Shown: one piece after another, positions 34,741 to 44,750 of the stretch
Layout of the letters: every line of letters starts with the position of its first letter
How positions within the stretch are numbered: the stretch's first letter is position 1
Source of the DNA: Noviherbaspirillum soli
GTDB taxonomy: Bacteria; Pseudomonadota; Gammaproteobacteria; Burkholderiales; Burkholderiaceae_D
NCBI RefSeq assembly: GCF_015352955.1
Contig: NZ_JACYOX010000002.1
Span: 248,001-312,000 of the forward strand
Reading direction: 5' to 3'
DNA length: 64,000 bases
Position numbers and translations under genes: made by a program
The notes under the pieces: generated by a model
Told to the model about the DNA's origin: nothing
Databases searched by the model: none
What the model saw: the letters and a program-made list of their open reading frames with translations, nothing else

Positions 34741-35634
34741 TCAGAGATTGTCTTCGTCCCTGGAAGGCAGTGCGGGCGGGAGTTTTTCCACCAGCAGCAC
34801 ATGCACCTGGCGGGCGTCTGCCCGCAGGACCTCGAAGCGCAGTCCGGCCAGGTCGAAGGCTTCGCCCTTGCGCGGCATGCGGCCCAGGTGGCCGGCCACC
34901 AGGCCGCCTATGGTGTCGACGCCGTCGTCGTTGAAATGGGTGCCGATGCCGTCATTGAACTGCTCGATCTCGGTCAGCGCCTTGACCCGCCAGCGCGGGC
35001 CCAGCGGGCCGTCCTTCAGCGCGAGGATGTTGTCCTCTTCCTCGTCGAAATCGTATTCGTCCTCGATATCGCCGACGATCTGCTCCAGCACGTCCTCGAT
35101 GGTGATCAGGCCAGCCACGCCGCCGTATTCGTCGACCACCACCGCCATGTGGTTGCGGTTGGCGCGGAAGTCGCGCAGCAGCACGTTCAGGCGCTTGGAT
35201 TCGGGGATGAACACCGCCGGACGCAGCATGCCGCGCACATCGAACGATTCTTCCGCGTAATAGCGCAGCAGGTCCTTGGCCAGCAGGATGCCGATCACCT
35301 TGTCGCGTTCGCCATCCACGGCCGGAAAGCGGGAGTGCGCGGTTTCCAGCACCAGCGGCATCCATTCCTCGATCGGCTTGCTGATGTCGACCATGTCGAC
35401 CTGCGAGCGCGGCACCATGATGTCGCGGGCGGACAGGTCGGAAACCTGGAACACGCCTTCGATCATCGACAGCGCATCGGCGTCGATCAGGTTGCGCTCA
35501 TGGGCGTCGTGCAGAATTTCCAGCAGTTCTGCGCGGTTTTCTGGTTCGGGGGAAATCAGGGCGGTCAGGCGTTCCAGCAGTGACCGGTGGGGTTTGGCGT
35601 CAGGATGCTTAACGCTACTGGGATAGTCTTGCAT
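34741..35634 (-). CDS. corC: CorC/HlyC-type CBS-domain protein (magnesium/cobalt efflux family)
   Basis: A 297-residue cytoplasmic protein with two CBS domains (about residues 65-185) and a C-terminal CorC_HlyC transporter-associated domain (about 205-290). The DIMVPRSQVDM and VVVDEYGGVAGLITIEDVLEQIVGDI-type blocks are diagnostic; only short parts are quoted here. The start at 35634 is an ATG without a strong ribosome site; an earlier in-frame start at 35694 would extend it by 20 residues. Despite its name, CorC is soluble and its role in metal efflux or in lipoprotein processing with Lnt is debated. Confidence 0.93.
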   Translation of the reverse strand: MQDYPSSVKHPDAKPHRSLLERLTALISPEPENRAELLEILHDAHERNLIDADALSMIEGVFQVSDLSARDIMVPRSQVDMVDISKPIEEWMPLVLETAHSRFPAVDGERDKVIGILLAKDLLRYYAEESFDVRGMLRPAVFIPESKRLNVLLRDFRANRNHMAVVVDEYGGVAGLITIEDVLEQIVGDIEDEYDFDEEEDNILALKDGPLGPRWRVKALTEIEQFNDGIGTHFNDDGVDTIGGLVAGHLGRMPRKGEAFDLAGLRFEVLRADARQVHVLLVEKLPPALPSRDEDNL

Positions 35635-35733
35635 AGTGGCGTAATGCCGTCGTTTTAAAGGGAGATAGGATACAACAGTTGGCAGGAAGGCCACGAAAAA
35701 CGGATGCGGCCTTGCGCCACGGCAGTTCGGCGT

Positions 35734-36192
35734 TCAGCGTTCGGCATAGGGATTGGCAATGCCCAGCGTGGCCAGGATCTCGGTTTCCAGGGCTTCCATT
35801 TCGGCCGCTTCCACCTCGTCCTCATGGTCGTAGCCCTGGGCATGCAGCACGCCGTGAACGATCAGATGGGCGGCATGGGCGCCGATTTCAAGGCCCTGTT
35901 CGGCCGCTTCCCGTTCCAGCACGTCGGTGCAGAGAATGATGTCGGCCTCGGTGACCGGCGCGCTTTCATCCTCGGTATAGGCGAAGGTCAGCACGTTGGT
36001 GGCGTAGTCCTTGCCGCGGTAGTCGCGATTCAGGGTGCGGCCTTCCTCGGCGTCGACGAAACGGATGGTGAGTTCGGCCGGCGCGAACAGCGCGGCCTGT
36101 GCCCAGCGCCGCACGTCGGAGCGATTCAGCTGATCGCGGGCGCGCGGGTCGGCGAACTGCAGGGACAGCGTCAGCTTATTTTTTGATGGCAT
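35734..36192 (-). CDS. ybeY: Endoribonuclease YbeY (rRNA maturation)
   Basis: A 152-residue zinc-dependent RNase needed for 16S rRNA 3'-end maturation and ribosome quality control. The zinc motif [16 protein letters not shown] near the C-terminus and [14 protein letters not shown] are diagnostic. The start at 36192 gives normal family length; the gene overlaps the phoH 3' end by 17 bases. The order phoH-ybeY-corC is conserved across proteobacteria. Confidence 0.96.
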   Translation of the reverse strand: MPSKNKLTLSLQFADPRARDQLNRSDVRRWAQAALFAPAELTIRFVDAEEGRTLNRDYRGKDYATNVLTFAYTEDESAPVTEADIILCTDVLEREAAEQGLEIGAHAAHLIVHGVLHAQGYDHEDEVEAAEMEALETEILATLGIANPYAER

Positions 36193-37258
36193 CTTTGAAG
36201 CTGGCTGTGGCCGCGCTGACTTCGCTGGCCGATTCATAGGCGTCCACGATGCGCGCCACCAGCGGATGGCGCACCACGTCGGCGCTGGTGAAGTGGGTGA
36301 AGGCAATGCCGCGCACGTCCTTCAGCACATTCATCGCGTCGATCAGGCCGGATTTCTGGTTGCGCTGCAGGTCGATCTGCGTCACGTCGCCGGTCACCAC
36401 CGACTTGCTGCCGAAGCCGATGCGGGTGAGGAACATCTTCATCTGCTCGGGCGTGGTGTTCTGCGCCTCGTCCAGGATGATGAAGGCGTGGTTCAGCGTG
36501 CGGCCGCGCATGTAGGCCAGCGGCGCGATCTCGATGGCCTGCTTCTCGAACATCTTCTGCACCCGGTCGAAGCCCATCAGGTCGTACAGCGCGTCGTACA
36601 GCGGGCGCAGGTAGGGGTCGACCTTCTGCGCCAGGTCGCCGGGCAGGAAACCCAGGCGCTCGCCGGCTTCCACCGCCGGGCGGGTCAGCACGATGCGCTT
36701 GACCGCGTCGCGCTCCAGCGCATCCACCGCGCAGGCCACCGCCAGGTAGGTCTTGCCGGTGCCGGCCGGGCCGATGCCGAAGGTGACGTCGTGCTCCAGG
36801 ATGGCCTTCAGGTAATGATTCTGGTGCGGCGTGCGGCCGCGCAGGTCGTTGCGCCGGGTTTTCAGCACCGGCATGTCCACCGGCGGCTGCTGTTCATCGA
36901 TCTCGGTCTTTTTGGCCAGGATCGCCGGCTTCTCGACCGCCTGCGCCAGGGTGGCGCGCTGTTCCACCAGCGCCAGCTGCACGTCTTCCACCGACACCGG
37001 CCGGTCGGCCAGGGCATAGAACTTTTGCAGGATGTCGACCGCGCGCTCGGCATTGGCGCCGGAGACGATGAATTTTTCGCCGCGCCGGAACAGCGTGACG
37101 TCCAGCGCCGCGGAGATCTGGCGCAGGTTTTCATCCATCGGACCGCAGAGGTGGGCCAGCCGGTTGTTGTCTACCGGCTGGGGCTCGAAATGCATGGGTT
37201 GCAGGGGCTTGTTCTTCAAGTCGGGGGTTTGCTTCTTGTCTGTGAGAAAGGGTTTCAA
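36176..37258 (-). CDS. phoH: PhoH-like ATPase
   Basis: A 360-residue PhoH/YbeZ protein: N-terminal KH-like region followed by an ATPase domain with Walker A GPAGTGKT and Walker [10 protein letters not shown]. The assigned start is a TTG at 37258 that overlaps the miaB stop (TTGA). An ATG at 37195 is a good alternative and would match the length of many homologues. YbeZ works with YbeY in rRNA processing, in line with the gene order. Confidence 0.92.
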   Translation of the reverse strand: MKPFLTDKKQTPDLKNKPLQPMHFEPQPVDNNRLAHLCGPMDENLRQISAALDVTLFRRGEKFIVSGANAERAVDILQKFYALADRPVSVEDVQLALVEQRATLAQAVEKPAILAKKTEIDEQQPPVDMPVLKTRRNDLRGRTPHQNHYLKAILEHDVTFGIGPAGTGKTYLAVACAVDALERDAVKRIVLTRPAVEAGERLGFLPGDLAQKVDPYLRPLYDALYDLMGFDRVQKMFEKQAIEIAPLAYMRGRTLNHAFIILDEAQNTTPEQMKMFLTRIGFGSKSVVTGDVTQIDLQRNQKSGLIDAMNVLKDVRGIAFTHFTSADVVRHPLVARIVDAYESASEVSAATASFKDAIKK

Positions 37259-38583
37259 TCGGGTATCAGTTCGCCGCGCAGCGAATAGGCAAAGGACTCG
37301 GTAATACGAAGATCGATCATCTGGCCGATCAGTTCCGCATCGCCTTCAAAATTGACAACACGGTTGTTTTCCGTGCGTCCCTGCAGCTGCTGCGGGTCCT
37401 TCTTGGAAGGACCTTCGACCAGGATGCGCTGCACGCTGCCCACCATGCGGTCGCTGTAGCGCCTGGTGTTGTCGGCAATCGCCGCCTGCAGGCGCTGCAG
37501 GCGGGCCAGCTTGACTTCATGCGGCGTGTCGTCGGCCAGGTTGGCGGCCGGCGTGCCGGGGCGCGGGCTGAAGATGAAGGAAAAGCTGTTGTCGTAGCCG
37601 ATGTCGCCGATGAGTTTCATCATGGCCTCGAAGTCGGCATCGGTCTCGCCCGGAAAGCCGACGATGAAGTCGGAGGAGATCGCAATGTCGGGCCGCACTT
37701 CGCGCAGGCGGCGGATGATGGACTTGTATTCCAGCGCGGTATAGCCGCGCTTCATTGCCGCCAGGATCTTGTCGGCGCCGTGCTGGGCCGGCAGGTAGAG
37801 ATGATTGACCAGCTTGGGCACGCGGGCATAGGCGTCGATCAGGCGCTGGGTGAATTCCTTGGGGTGGCTGGTGACGTAGCGGATGCGTTCGATGCCGTCG
37901 AGTTCGGCGATGTATTCGATCAGCAGCGCGAAGTCGGCGATCTCGCCGTCGGCCATTTCGCCGCGATAGGCATTGACGTTCTGTCCGAGCAGCGTGATTT
38001 CCTTCACGCCCTGGGCTTCCAGGCCGGCCACTTCGGCCAGCACGTCGTCGAAGCGGCGCGACACTTCCTCGCCGCGGGTATAGGGCACCACGCAATAGCT
38101 GCAGTACTTGCTGCAGCCTTCCATGATGGAGACGAAGGCGGTCGGGCCTTCCACCCGCGCCGGCGGCAGGTGGTCGAACTTCTCGATCTCCGGGAAGCTG
38201 ATGTCCACCTGCGAGCGGCCGCTGTCGCGCCGCTTGTGCAGCATGTCGGGCAGGCGGTGCAGGGTCTGCGGGCCGAACACCAGGTCGACATAGGGCGCGC
38301 GCTTGATGATGGCCTCGCCTTCCTGCGAGGCCACGCAGCCGCCCACGCCGATCACGAGATCCGGGTTTGCCCGCTTGAGCTCGCGCACCCGGCCAAGGTC
38401 GGAAAACACCTTTTCCTGCGCCTTTTCACGCACGGAGCAGGTATTGAAGAGAATGATGTCGGCATCGTCCGGCGTGTCGGTCTTGACATAGCCGTCGGCG
38501 GCGTTGAGCACATCGGCCATCTTGTCCGAGTCGTACTCGTTCATCTGGCAGCCGAAGGTCTTGATGAATACTTTCTTTTGCAT
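37255..38583 (-). CDS. miaB: tRNA-2-methylthio-N6-dimethylallyladenosine synthase
   Basis: A 442-residue radical-SAM methylthiotransferase modifying A37 of tRNAs reading UNN codons. The N-terminal domain has three cluster cysteines ([20 protein letters not shown]). The radical-SAM motif is CSKYCSYC, and a TRAM domain lies at the C-terminus. It acts on the i6A made by MiaA, whose gene is at 55.7 kb in this window. It follows the small exported protein gene by seven bases. Confidence 0.97.
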   Translation of the reverse strand: MQKKVFIKTFGCQMNEYDSDKMADVLNAADGYVKTDTPDDADIILFNTCSVREKAQEKVFSDLGRVRELKRANPDLVIGVGGCVASQEGEAIIKRAPYVDLVFGPQTLHRLPDMLHKRRDSGRSQVDISFPEIEKFDHLPPARVEGPTAFVSIMEGCSKYCSYCVVPYTRGEEVSRRFDDVLAEVAGLEAQGVKEITLLGQNVNAYRGEMADGEIADFALLIEYIAELDGIERIRYVTSHPKEFTQRLIDAYARVPKLVNHLYLPAQHGADKILAAMKRGYTALEYKSIIRRLREVRPDIAISSDFIVGFPGETDADFEAMMKLIGDIGYDNSFSFIFSPRPGTPAANLADDTPHEVKLARLQRLQAAIADNTRRYSDRMVGSVQRILVEGPSKKDPQQLQGRTENNRVVNFEGDAELIGQMIDLRITESFAYSLRGELIPD

Positions 38584-38589
38584 GGAATG

Positions 38590-38928
38590 TTATTGCTGAG
38601 ACGGTTTGGGCAGCGGCGCGCTGGCTTCGGCCGGAGTCAGGATCCAGACCCGGTCGATGTCGCCCTGCGGGTTTTCGGTGTAGTTCACGGTGAACTCGCG
38701 GCCACGCAGCGTTACCGGCATATCGATCATGTTGTTTTCGTTCCTGATCCATGCGCCCGGCGCCAGCCTGCGCTGGCTGCCATTCACGCTGACGCTGGGA
38801 AAGTCGACATTGGACATCGTGCCGCGCTTGATGTTGGGCGGAAACAGCCGTTCCAGCGCCTGCGCGGGCAGGCTGGCGGCCAGCACCGCGCCGATTGCCA
38901 GGGTCGAAAGGATGCGTTTAGCGCCCAT
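38590..38928 (-). CDS. Small exported protein of unknown function
   Basis: A 112-residue protein with a clear Sec signal peptide (about 1-24, cleavage near AQA-LE) and a mature part of about 88 residues with no cysteines and mixed beta character (FPSVSVNGSQRRLAPGAWIRNE, shortened here to the first and last few residues). It ends with a proline-rich tail. The stop lies only seven bases before miaB, so the two are probably cotranscribed. I do not recognise a family; similar small exported proteins occur at this position in relatives, as far as I recall. Probably periplasmic. Confidence 0.8.
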   Translation of the reverse strand: MGAKRILSTLAIGAVLAASLPAQALERLFPPNIKRGTMSNVDFPSVSVNGSQRRLAPGAWIRNENNMIDMPVTLRGREFTVNYTENPQGDIDRVWILTPAEASAPLPKPSQQ

Positions 38929-39047
38929 GAACAGGATCCGAAATCATGAAAAATCAGGAGTTTATCGTAATCGGGGAGGCTGCGCCGCCGGAACGGGTGC
39001 AATTTCCACGGGTCGCTTTGTGCCTTTAATAACAACAGGGAGTGCAT

Positions 39048-42000
39048 ATGGGTAAGCGCAGTCGGCTGTGTGGCCTGGCCTTGCTGGCCTGGGCCGTGCT
39101 GGCTCAGGCAGGAAGCATCAGCCAGTTTTCGCCGCAGGGCACGGTCAGCAAGGCGCGCCAGGTGCGGGCCACGTTTTCCGAACCGGCGGTGAAGGCCGGC
39201 GATCCGCGCGCGCCGGCGCCGTTCGACATCCAGTGCAGCGAAGCCGGCAGCGGCCGCTGGGCCGACGAGCGCAACTGGGTGTATGACTTCGAGCGCGACC
39301 TGCCGGCCGGCGTCAGTTGCCGTTTTCTATTAAAGAAGGACTTCAGGCTGCTGTCCGGCACGCCGGTGCAGGGCGCGACCGGTTTCCAGTTCAGCACCGG
39401 CGGCCCGGTGGTGCAGCGCATCGCTCCGGAGGAGTGGATGCCGGTGGAAGAGGAGCAGGTCTTTCTGGCCATCCAGAACGGCCAGGCCACCGAGGCCAGC
39501 CTGCTTGCCCATGTCCATTGCGAGGCGGAGGGCATACAGGAACGCATCCCGGTGAAACTGGTGACGGGGCCGGCGCGCGAGGCGCTGGTCAAGCGGTTCG
39601 CGCAGAAAACGCCGCCCGAGCGCATCACCACGCTGCAATGCGCGCAGCGCCTGCCCAACGACGCGGCGGTGCGTCTGGTCTGGGACAAGGGCGTCGCCAC
39701 GCCCAGCGGCATGGCCACCACCGGGCCGCAGCGCTTCGACTACAAGGTGCGCCGCGCATTCACCGCCAGCTTTTCCTGCGAACGGGAAAACGCCCGCGCC
39801 GGCTGCATGCCGCTGTCGCCGCTGACCCTGTCCTTCAGCGCCCCGATCAAGCGCGAGATGGCGCGGAAAATCGTGCTGGGCGGCAGCAGCAGGAAATACA
39901 CACCGATCATCGAAGGCGATGAAGGCGACGACATGGTGACGATGCTGACCTTCAAGCCCAATTTCCCGGAAAACGCCCGGCTGGTGCTGGAACTGCCGCA
40001 CCGGCTGGCCGACGATGCCGGCCGGCCGCTTGCCAACGCCAGCCTGTTTCCGATGCACCTGACCATGGCGGCCTATCCGCCGCTGGCCAAGTTCGCCACC
40101 GCGCCGTTCGGCATCGTCGAGCTTGACGATGCGCCGGCGGTGCCGGTCACGGTGCGCGGCATCGAGGCCGCGGCCGCGCCCATGCTGGCCAGCCTGCGGG
40201 TGGAGGGCGACGCCGCCATCATGGCCTGGATGAAGCGCCTGAACCGCTACCATGAAAGCACGGTGGAGATTGACGGCAAGGATGTGCAGACACGCAGCCT
40301 GGCCTTGCTGGACAAGGAGCCGAACGCCCGCAGGACCGCGCTGCCCGGGCCGCATGTCGATGGCGGCGCCAGACGCCCGTTCGAGGTGCTCGGCATCCCG
40401 ATGCCGGGCGCGGGTTTCTATGTGATGGAACTGGCCTCGACCCGGCTGGGCACGGCGCTGCTGGACAAGCCGGCGCCGATGTATGTGCGCACCAGTGCGC
40501 TGGTGACCAACCTGGCGGTGCATGTGAAGGTGGGCCGCGAGAATGGCGCGGTCTGGGTCACCACGCTGGATGCGGGCAAGCCGGTGCCCGACGCCGATGT
40601 GCGCATTTCCGATTGCGTCGGCAAGGAGCTGTGGCGCGGCAGGACCGGCGCCGACGGCGTGGCGCCGGTGCCGCGCCAGATGGATGCGCAGTGCAACAAC
40701 GCGCGCTGGGACAACCGGCTGGTCGACGGCCTGTTCGTCAGCGCCCGCGCGCCCGATGCCCGCGGCAAGCCCGACATGGCCTTTGCGCTGACTTCCTGGA
40801 ATGACGGCATCGAGCCGTTCCGCTTCAATCTGCCGGTCGACACCGATGCGGCAGCCACCAGGCGCGCCCATACCATGTTCGACCGCACCCTGTTCCGCGC
40901 CGGACAGACGGTGTCGATGAAGCATCTGATGCGGGTGGAAACCGGCAAGGGCCTGTCGCTGCCGCCGGCCGGCGACCTGCCCAACCGGGTCCGCATCATG
41001 CACCAGGGCAGCGGCCAGGAATTCCGTTTTCCGCTGGCCTGGCGCGGCGAAGGCAGCGCCGAGACCAGTTTCGCCATTCCGGCGCAGGCCAGGCTGGGCC
41101 GCTACGACGTGATGCTCGACAGCGGGCCGGTCAAGGCTGGCGGCGACAATGCCGATGGCGATGGCGACGACGGACACGGCCGCCGCTACCCGAGCGGCAG
41201 CTTCCGGGTCGAGGAATTCCGGCTGCCGGTGCTGCAGGGCCGCATCGCGCCGCCGAAGTCGCCGCAGGTGGCGCCGAAGGAAGTGCCGCTCACGGTGCAG
41301 CTGAACTACCTCAACGGCGGCGGCGCGGCCGGCCTGCCGGTGCAGCTGACGGCGCTGATGCGCAATCGCACGCCATCCTTTCCCGGCTATGAAGCGTTTC
41401 GCTTCTCCGGCAGGAACGCCGAGAACGAGGAGGAGCAGAAGATCGTCGCCGACAAGCTCGCCATCCGGCTCGACCGCAACGGCATCGCCAGCACCGCGGT
41501 GCGCGAATTCCCGGCCGTCACCGGCGCGGCCGAACTGCTGGCGGAGATGCGCTTTGCCGACCCCAACGGCGAAATCCAGACGGTGTCGCAGATCGTGCCG
41601 CTGTGGCCGGCGGCGGTGGTGGCCGGCATCAGGAAGGAAGACTGGGTCTCGGCCGGCAGGCGCAGCCGGCTGACCGCGCTCGCGCTGGACCTGGAAGGCC
41701 GGCCGCGCGCCAATGCGGCGATGGAAATCAGCGGCGTGCGCCACAGCCGCAATGCCCATCGCAAGCGCATGGTCGGCGGTTTCTACGCCTATGAAAACGA
41801 GACCGTCAGCAATGAACTCGGCCGGCTGTGCAGCGGCAAGTCGGATGAGCGCGGCCTGTTCGTCTGCGAGGCGGACCTGGGCGAGGCCGGCGAGGTCGAG
41901 CTGACCGCGCAGGCCAGCGATGACAAGGGCCGGCATTCGCGGGCATCGACCACGGTCTGGGTCAGCGGCGCCGACGATGTCTGGTTCGGCGCCGGCAACC

Positions 42001-44750
42001 AGGACCGGATGGACCTGCTGCCCGAGCGCAAGCAGTACCAGCCCGGCGAAACCGCCGTGTTCCAGGCGCGCATGCCGTTCCGCCAGGCCACCGCGCTGGT
42101 GGCGATCGAGCGCGAGGGCGTGCTGGAAACCCGGGTGGTGCAGCTGAACGGCCGCGACCCGGTGATCCGGGTGCCGGTGACGGCGGCCCATGCGCCGAAT
42201 GTCTATGTGTCGGTGCTGGCGGTGCGCGGCCGGCTGCGCGAGGTGCCGTGGTATTCCTTCTTCACCTGGGGCTGGCGCGAGCCGCGCAGCTGGCTGGCGG
42301 ACTTCCGCACCTGGAAGGCGCCGGGGCCGATGGTGGACCTGGCCAAGCCGGCCTTCCGCTTCGGCATTGCCGAGATCGCGGTGGGCACCGCCGGCCACAA
42401 GCTGGAGGTGAAGGTCGATGCGGCGCAGTCGGCCTATCCGGTGCGCGGCAAGGCGCAGGTGACGATCAGGGCCACGCTGCCGGATGGCCGGCCGGCGGCT
42501 GGCGCCGATGTGGCCGTGGCCGCGGTGGACGAGGCGCTGCTGGAACTGCAGTCCAACGACAGCTGGGACCTGCTGCCGGCCATGCTGCAGCGGCGCGGCT
42601 ATGGCGTGCAGACGGCGACTGCCCAGATGCAGGTGGTGGGCAAGCGCCATTTCGGCCGCAAGGCCATGCCGGCCGGCGGCGGCGGCGGCCGCGCCGCCAC
42701 CCGCGAGCTGACCGACACCCTGCTGCTGTGGCGCCCGGCGCTACGGCTGGACGGGCAGGGCAGCGCCGTGGTCGAGGTGCCGCTCAACGATGCGCTTTCC
42801 TCGTTTCGCATCGTCGCGGTGGCCACCAGCGGCGCCGCGCTGTTCGGCTACGGCCAGACCAGCATCCGCAGCACCCAGGACGTGCAGCTCATCGCCGGCC
42901 TGCCGCCGCTGGTGCGCCAGGGCGACCGCTACAGCGCCATGGCCACGGTGCGCAACGGCGCCGAGCGCAGCATGGAATTGTCGGTCAGTGCGCTGGTCGA
43001 CGGCCTGGCGCTCGATGCCGCGCCGCGCAAGCTGACGCTGGCGGCCGGCCAGGCCCAGGAACTGCGCTGGGAGGTAACGGCGCCGGCGGACGGCGAGCGG
43101 GTGACATGGGAACTGAAGGCGCAGGAAAGCGGCGGCGTGCGCGCCGCCGACGCGCTGAAGGTCGAGCAAAAGCTGGTGCCGGCGGTGCCGGTCACGGTGC
43201 AGCAGGCCAGCCTGTTCCAGCTGGACGGCAGCCGCACCATCGCGCTGGCCCAGGCCGCCGACGCGCTGCCGGGGCGCGGCGGCATCGCGGTGTCGCTCTC
43301 GCCCAGCCTGGCCGGCGCGGCCGATGGCCTGCGGCGCTATTTCCGCGCGTATCCCTATTCCTGCCTGGAGCAGAAGACCTCGCGCGCGATCGGCCTGGAC
43401 GACCAGGCGGCCTGGCAGCGCCTGATGGCCGAACTGCCGCTGTACCTCGATACCGACGGCCTGGCCCGCTATTACCCCTCCTCCAGCGCCGATGCCCATG
43501 GCAGCACCGTGCTGACCAGCTACCTGCTGGCGATCAGCCATGAAGCCGGCCTGGCGCTGCCGGAGCAGAGCCGGGAGCGCATGCTGCTGGGCCTGCAGGC
43601 CTATGTCGAAGGCCGCATCGACAGCCGCGACTGGACGCCGCGCAAGGATGGCGACGTGCGGCGGCTGGCGGCGCTGGAAGCGATGTCGCGCTACGGCCGC
43701 ATGCCGACGCGCGGGCTGGATGCGATCCAGGTCCAGCCCGGCCTCTGGCCGACCTCGGCGCTGCTGGACTGGATCGCCATCCTGCGCCGCACGCCCGGCC
43801 TGCCCAACCATGCGCGCCGGCTGCAGGACGCCGGGCAGGAACTGCGCGCACGCCTGAACTTCCAGGGCAGCCGCATGGGCTTTTCCACCGAGGCCAGCGA
43901 CTACTGGTGGTGGCAGATGGCCGGCGCCGACGCCAACGCGGTGCGCATGGTGCTGGCGTCGCTGGACGATGCCGCCTGGCGCGAAGACCTGCCGCGCTTC
44001 TTGACCGGCGCCATCGGCCGCCAGCAGCGCGGCCACTGGAACACCACCACCGCCAATGCCTGGGGCACATTGGCGCTGCGCAAGTTCTCGGCCCGGTTCG
44101 AGGCGCAGGCGCCGGCCGGCGTCACCCGCGCGCTGCTGCGCCAGGGCGGCGCCGAACGGACGGCCAGCCATGCCTGGAGCGGCGGCGCCGGAAAGATCGA
44201 ACTGCCGTGGAAGGCGGCGGCGCCGAGGTCCGACGACGCTGTCACCCTGACCCAGCAGGGCGCTGGCAAGCCCTGGGTCACGCTGCAGAGCCTGGCCGCG
44301 GTGCCGCTGAAGGCGCCGTTCTCCAGCGGTTACCGGATCACGCGCAGGACCGAGATGGTGGAGCGGCAGACGGAGGGCGTCATCAGCCGCGGCGACGTGA
44401 TGCGCATCACGGTGGAAGTCGATGCCCAGGCCGACATGAGCCAGGTGGTGCTGGCCGACCCGGTGCCGGCCGGCGCCACCATCCTGGGCTCGGGCCTGGG
44501 GCGCGACTCGGCCATCGCCAGCGCCGGCAATGCCCCATCCGCCGGCAACGGCTGGCTGGCCTTCGAGGAGCGCAGCTTCGACAGCTTCCGCGCCTACTAC
44601 AGCTACCTGCCCAAGGGCGTCAGCACCATCAGCTACACGGTGCGCCTGAACAACCCCGGCCGCTTCCAGTTGCCGCCGACCCGGGTGGAAGCGATGTATG
44701 CGCCGGAAATGCATGGCATGGCGCCGAATGCGCCGCTGGAGGTGAAGTGA
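39048..44750 (+). CDS. Bacterial alpha-2-macroglobulin with thioester motif
   Basis: A 1,900-residue periplasmic protein. A Sec signal peptide without lipobox (about 1-24, ending LAQA) leads into several macroglobulin-type beta domains, a CUB/thioester domain and a receptor-binding-like C-terminal domain. The thioester site CLEQ is intact at about residue 1439 (context YPYSCLEQKTSR). The start at 39048 has GGGAG five bases upstream. Bacterial homologues trap proteases that breach the outer membrane and are usually paired with pbpC, whose start overlaps this stop by one base. The lack of a lipobox makes it more like the E. coli YfhM-type partner of PbpC only in gene order; YfhM itself is a lipoprotein. 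Confidence 0.94.
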   Translation: MGKRSRLCGLALLAWAVLAQAGSISQFSPQGTVSKARQVRATFSEPAVKAGDPRAPAPFDIQCSEAGSGRWADERNWVYDFERDLPAGVSCRFLLKKDFRLLSGTPVQGATGFQFSTGGPVVQRIAPEEWMPVEEEQVFLAIQNGQATEASLLAHVHCEAEGIQERIPVKLVTGPAREALVKRFAQKTPPERITTLQCAQRLPNDAAVRLVWDKGVATPSGMATTGPQRFDYKVRRAFTASFSCERENARAGCMPLSPLTLSFSAPIKREMARKIVLGGSSRKYTPIIEGDEGDDMVTMLTFKPNFPENARLVLELPHRLADDAGRPLANASLFPMHLTMAAYPPLAKFATAPFGIVELDDAPAVPVTVRGIEAAAAPMLASLRVEGDAAIMAWMKRLNRYHESTVEIDGKDVQTRSLALLDKEPNARRTALPGPHVDGGARRPFEVLGIPMPGAGFYVMELASTRLGTALLDKPAPMYVRTSALVTNLAVHVKVGRENGAVWVTTLDAGKPVPDADVRISDCVGKELWRGRTGADGVAPVPRQMDAQCNNARWDNRLVDGLFVSARAPDARGKPDMAFALTSWNDGIEPFRFNLPVDTDAAATRRAHTMFDRTLFRAGQTVSMKHLMRVETGKGLSLPPAGDLPNRVRIMHQGSGQEFRFPLAWRGEGSAETSFAIPAQARLGRYDVMLDSGPVKAGGDNADGDGDDGHGRRYPSGSFRVEEFRLPVLQGRIAPPKSPQVAPKEVPLTVQLNYLNGGGAAGLPVQLTALMRNRTPSFPGYEAFRFSGRNAENEEEQKIVADKLAIRLDRNGIASTAVREFPAVTGAAELLAEMRFADPNGEIQTVSQIVPLWPAAVVAGIRKEDWVSAGRRSRLTALALDLEGRPRANAAMEISGVRHSRNAHRKRMVGGFYAYENETVSNELGRLCSGKSDERGLFVCEADLGEAGEVELTAQASDDKGRHSRASTTVWVSGADDVWFGAGNQDRMDLLPERKQYQPGETAVFQARMPFRQATALVAIEREGVLETRVVQLNGRDPVIRVPVTAAHAPNVYVSVLAVRGRLREVPWYSFFTWGWREPRSWLADFRTWKAPGPMVDLAKPAFRFGIAEIAVGTAGHKLEVKVDAAQSAYPVRGKAQVTIRATLPDGRPAAGADVAVAAVDEALLELQSNDSWDLLPAMLQRRGYGVQTATAQMQVVGKRHFGRKAMPAGGGGGRAATRELTDTLLLWRPALRLDGQGSAVVEVPLNDALSSFRIVAVATSGAALFGYGQTSIRSTQDVQLIAGLPPLVRQGDRYSAMATVRNGAERSMELSVSALVDGLALDAAPRKLTLAAGQAQELRWEVTAPADGERVTWELKAQESGGVRAADALKVEQKLVPAVPVTVQQASLFQLDGSRTIALAQAADALPGRGGIAVSLSPSLAGAADGLRRYFRAYPYSCLEQKTSRAIGLDDQAAWQRLMAELPLYLDTDGLARYYPSSSADAHGSTVLTSYLLAISHEAGLALPEQSRERMLLGLQAYVEGRIDSRDWTPRKDGDVRRLAALEAMSRYGRMPTRGLDAIQVQPGLWPTSALLDWIAILRRTPGLPNHARRLQDAGQELRARLNFQGSRMGFSTEASDYWWWQMAGADANAVRMVLASLDDAAWREDLPRFLTGAIGRQQRGHWNTTTANAWGTLALRKFSARFEAQAPAGVTRALLRQGGAERTASHAWSGGAGKIELPWKAAAPRSDDAVTLTQQGAGKPWVTLQSLAAVPLKAPFSSGYRITRRTEMVERQTEGVISRGDVMRITVEVDAQADMSQVVLADPVPAGATILGSGLGRDSAIASAGNAPSAGNGWLAFEERSFDSFRAYYSYLPKGVSTISYTVRLNNPGRFQLPPTRVEAMYAPEMHGMAPNAPLEVK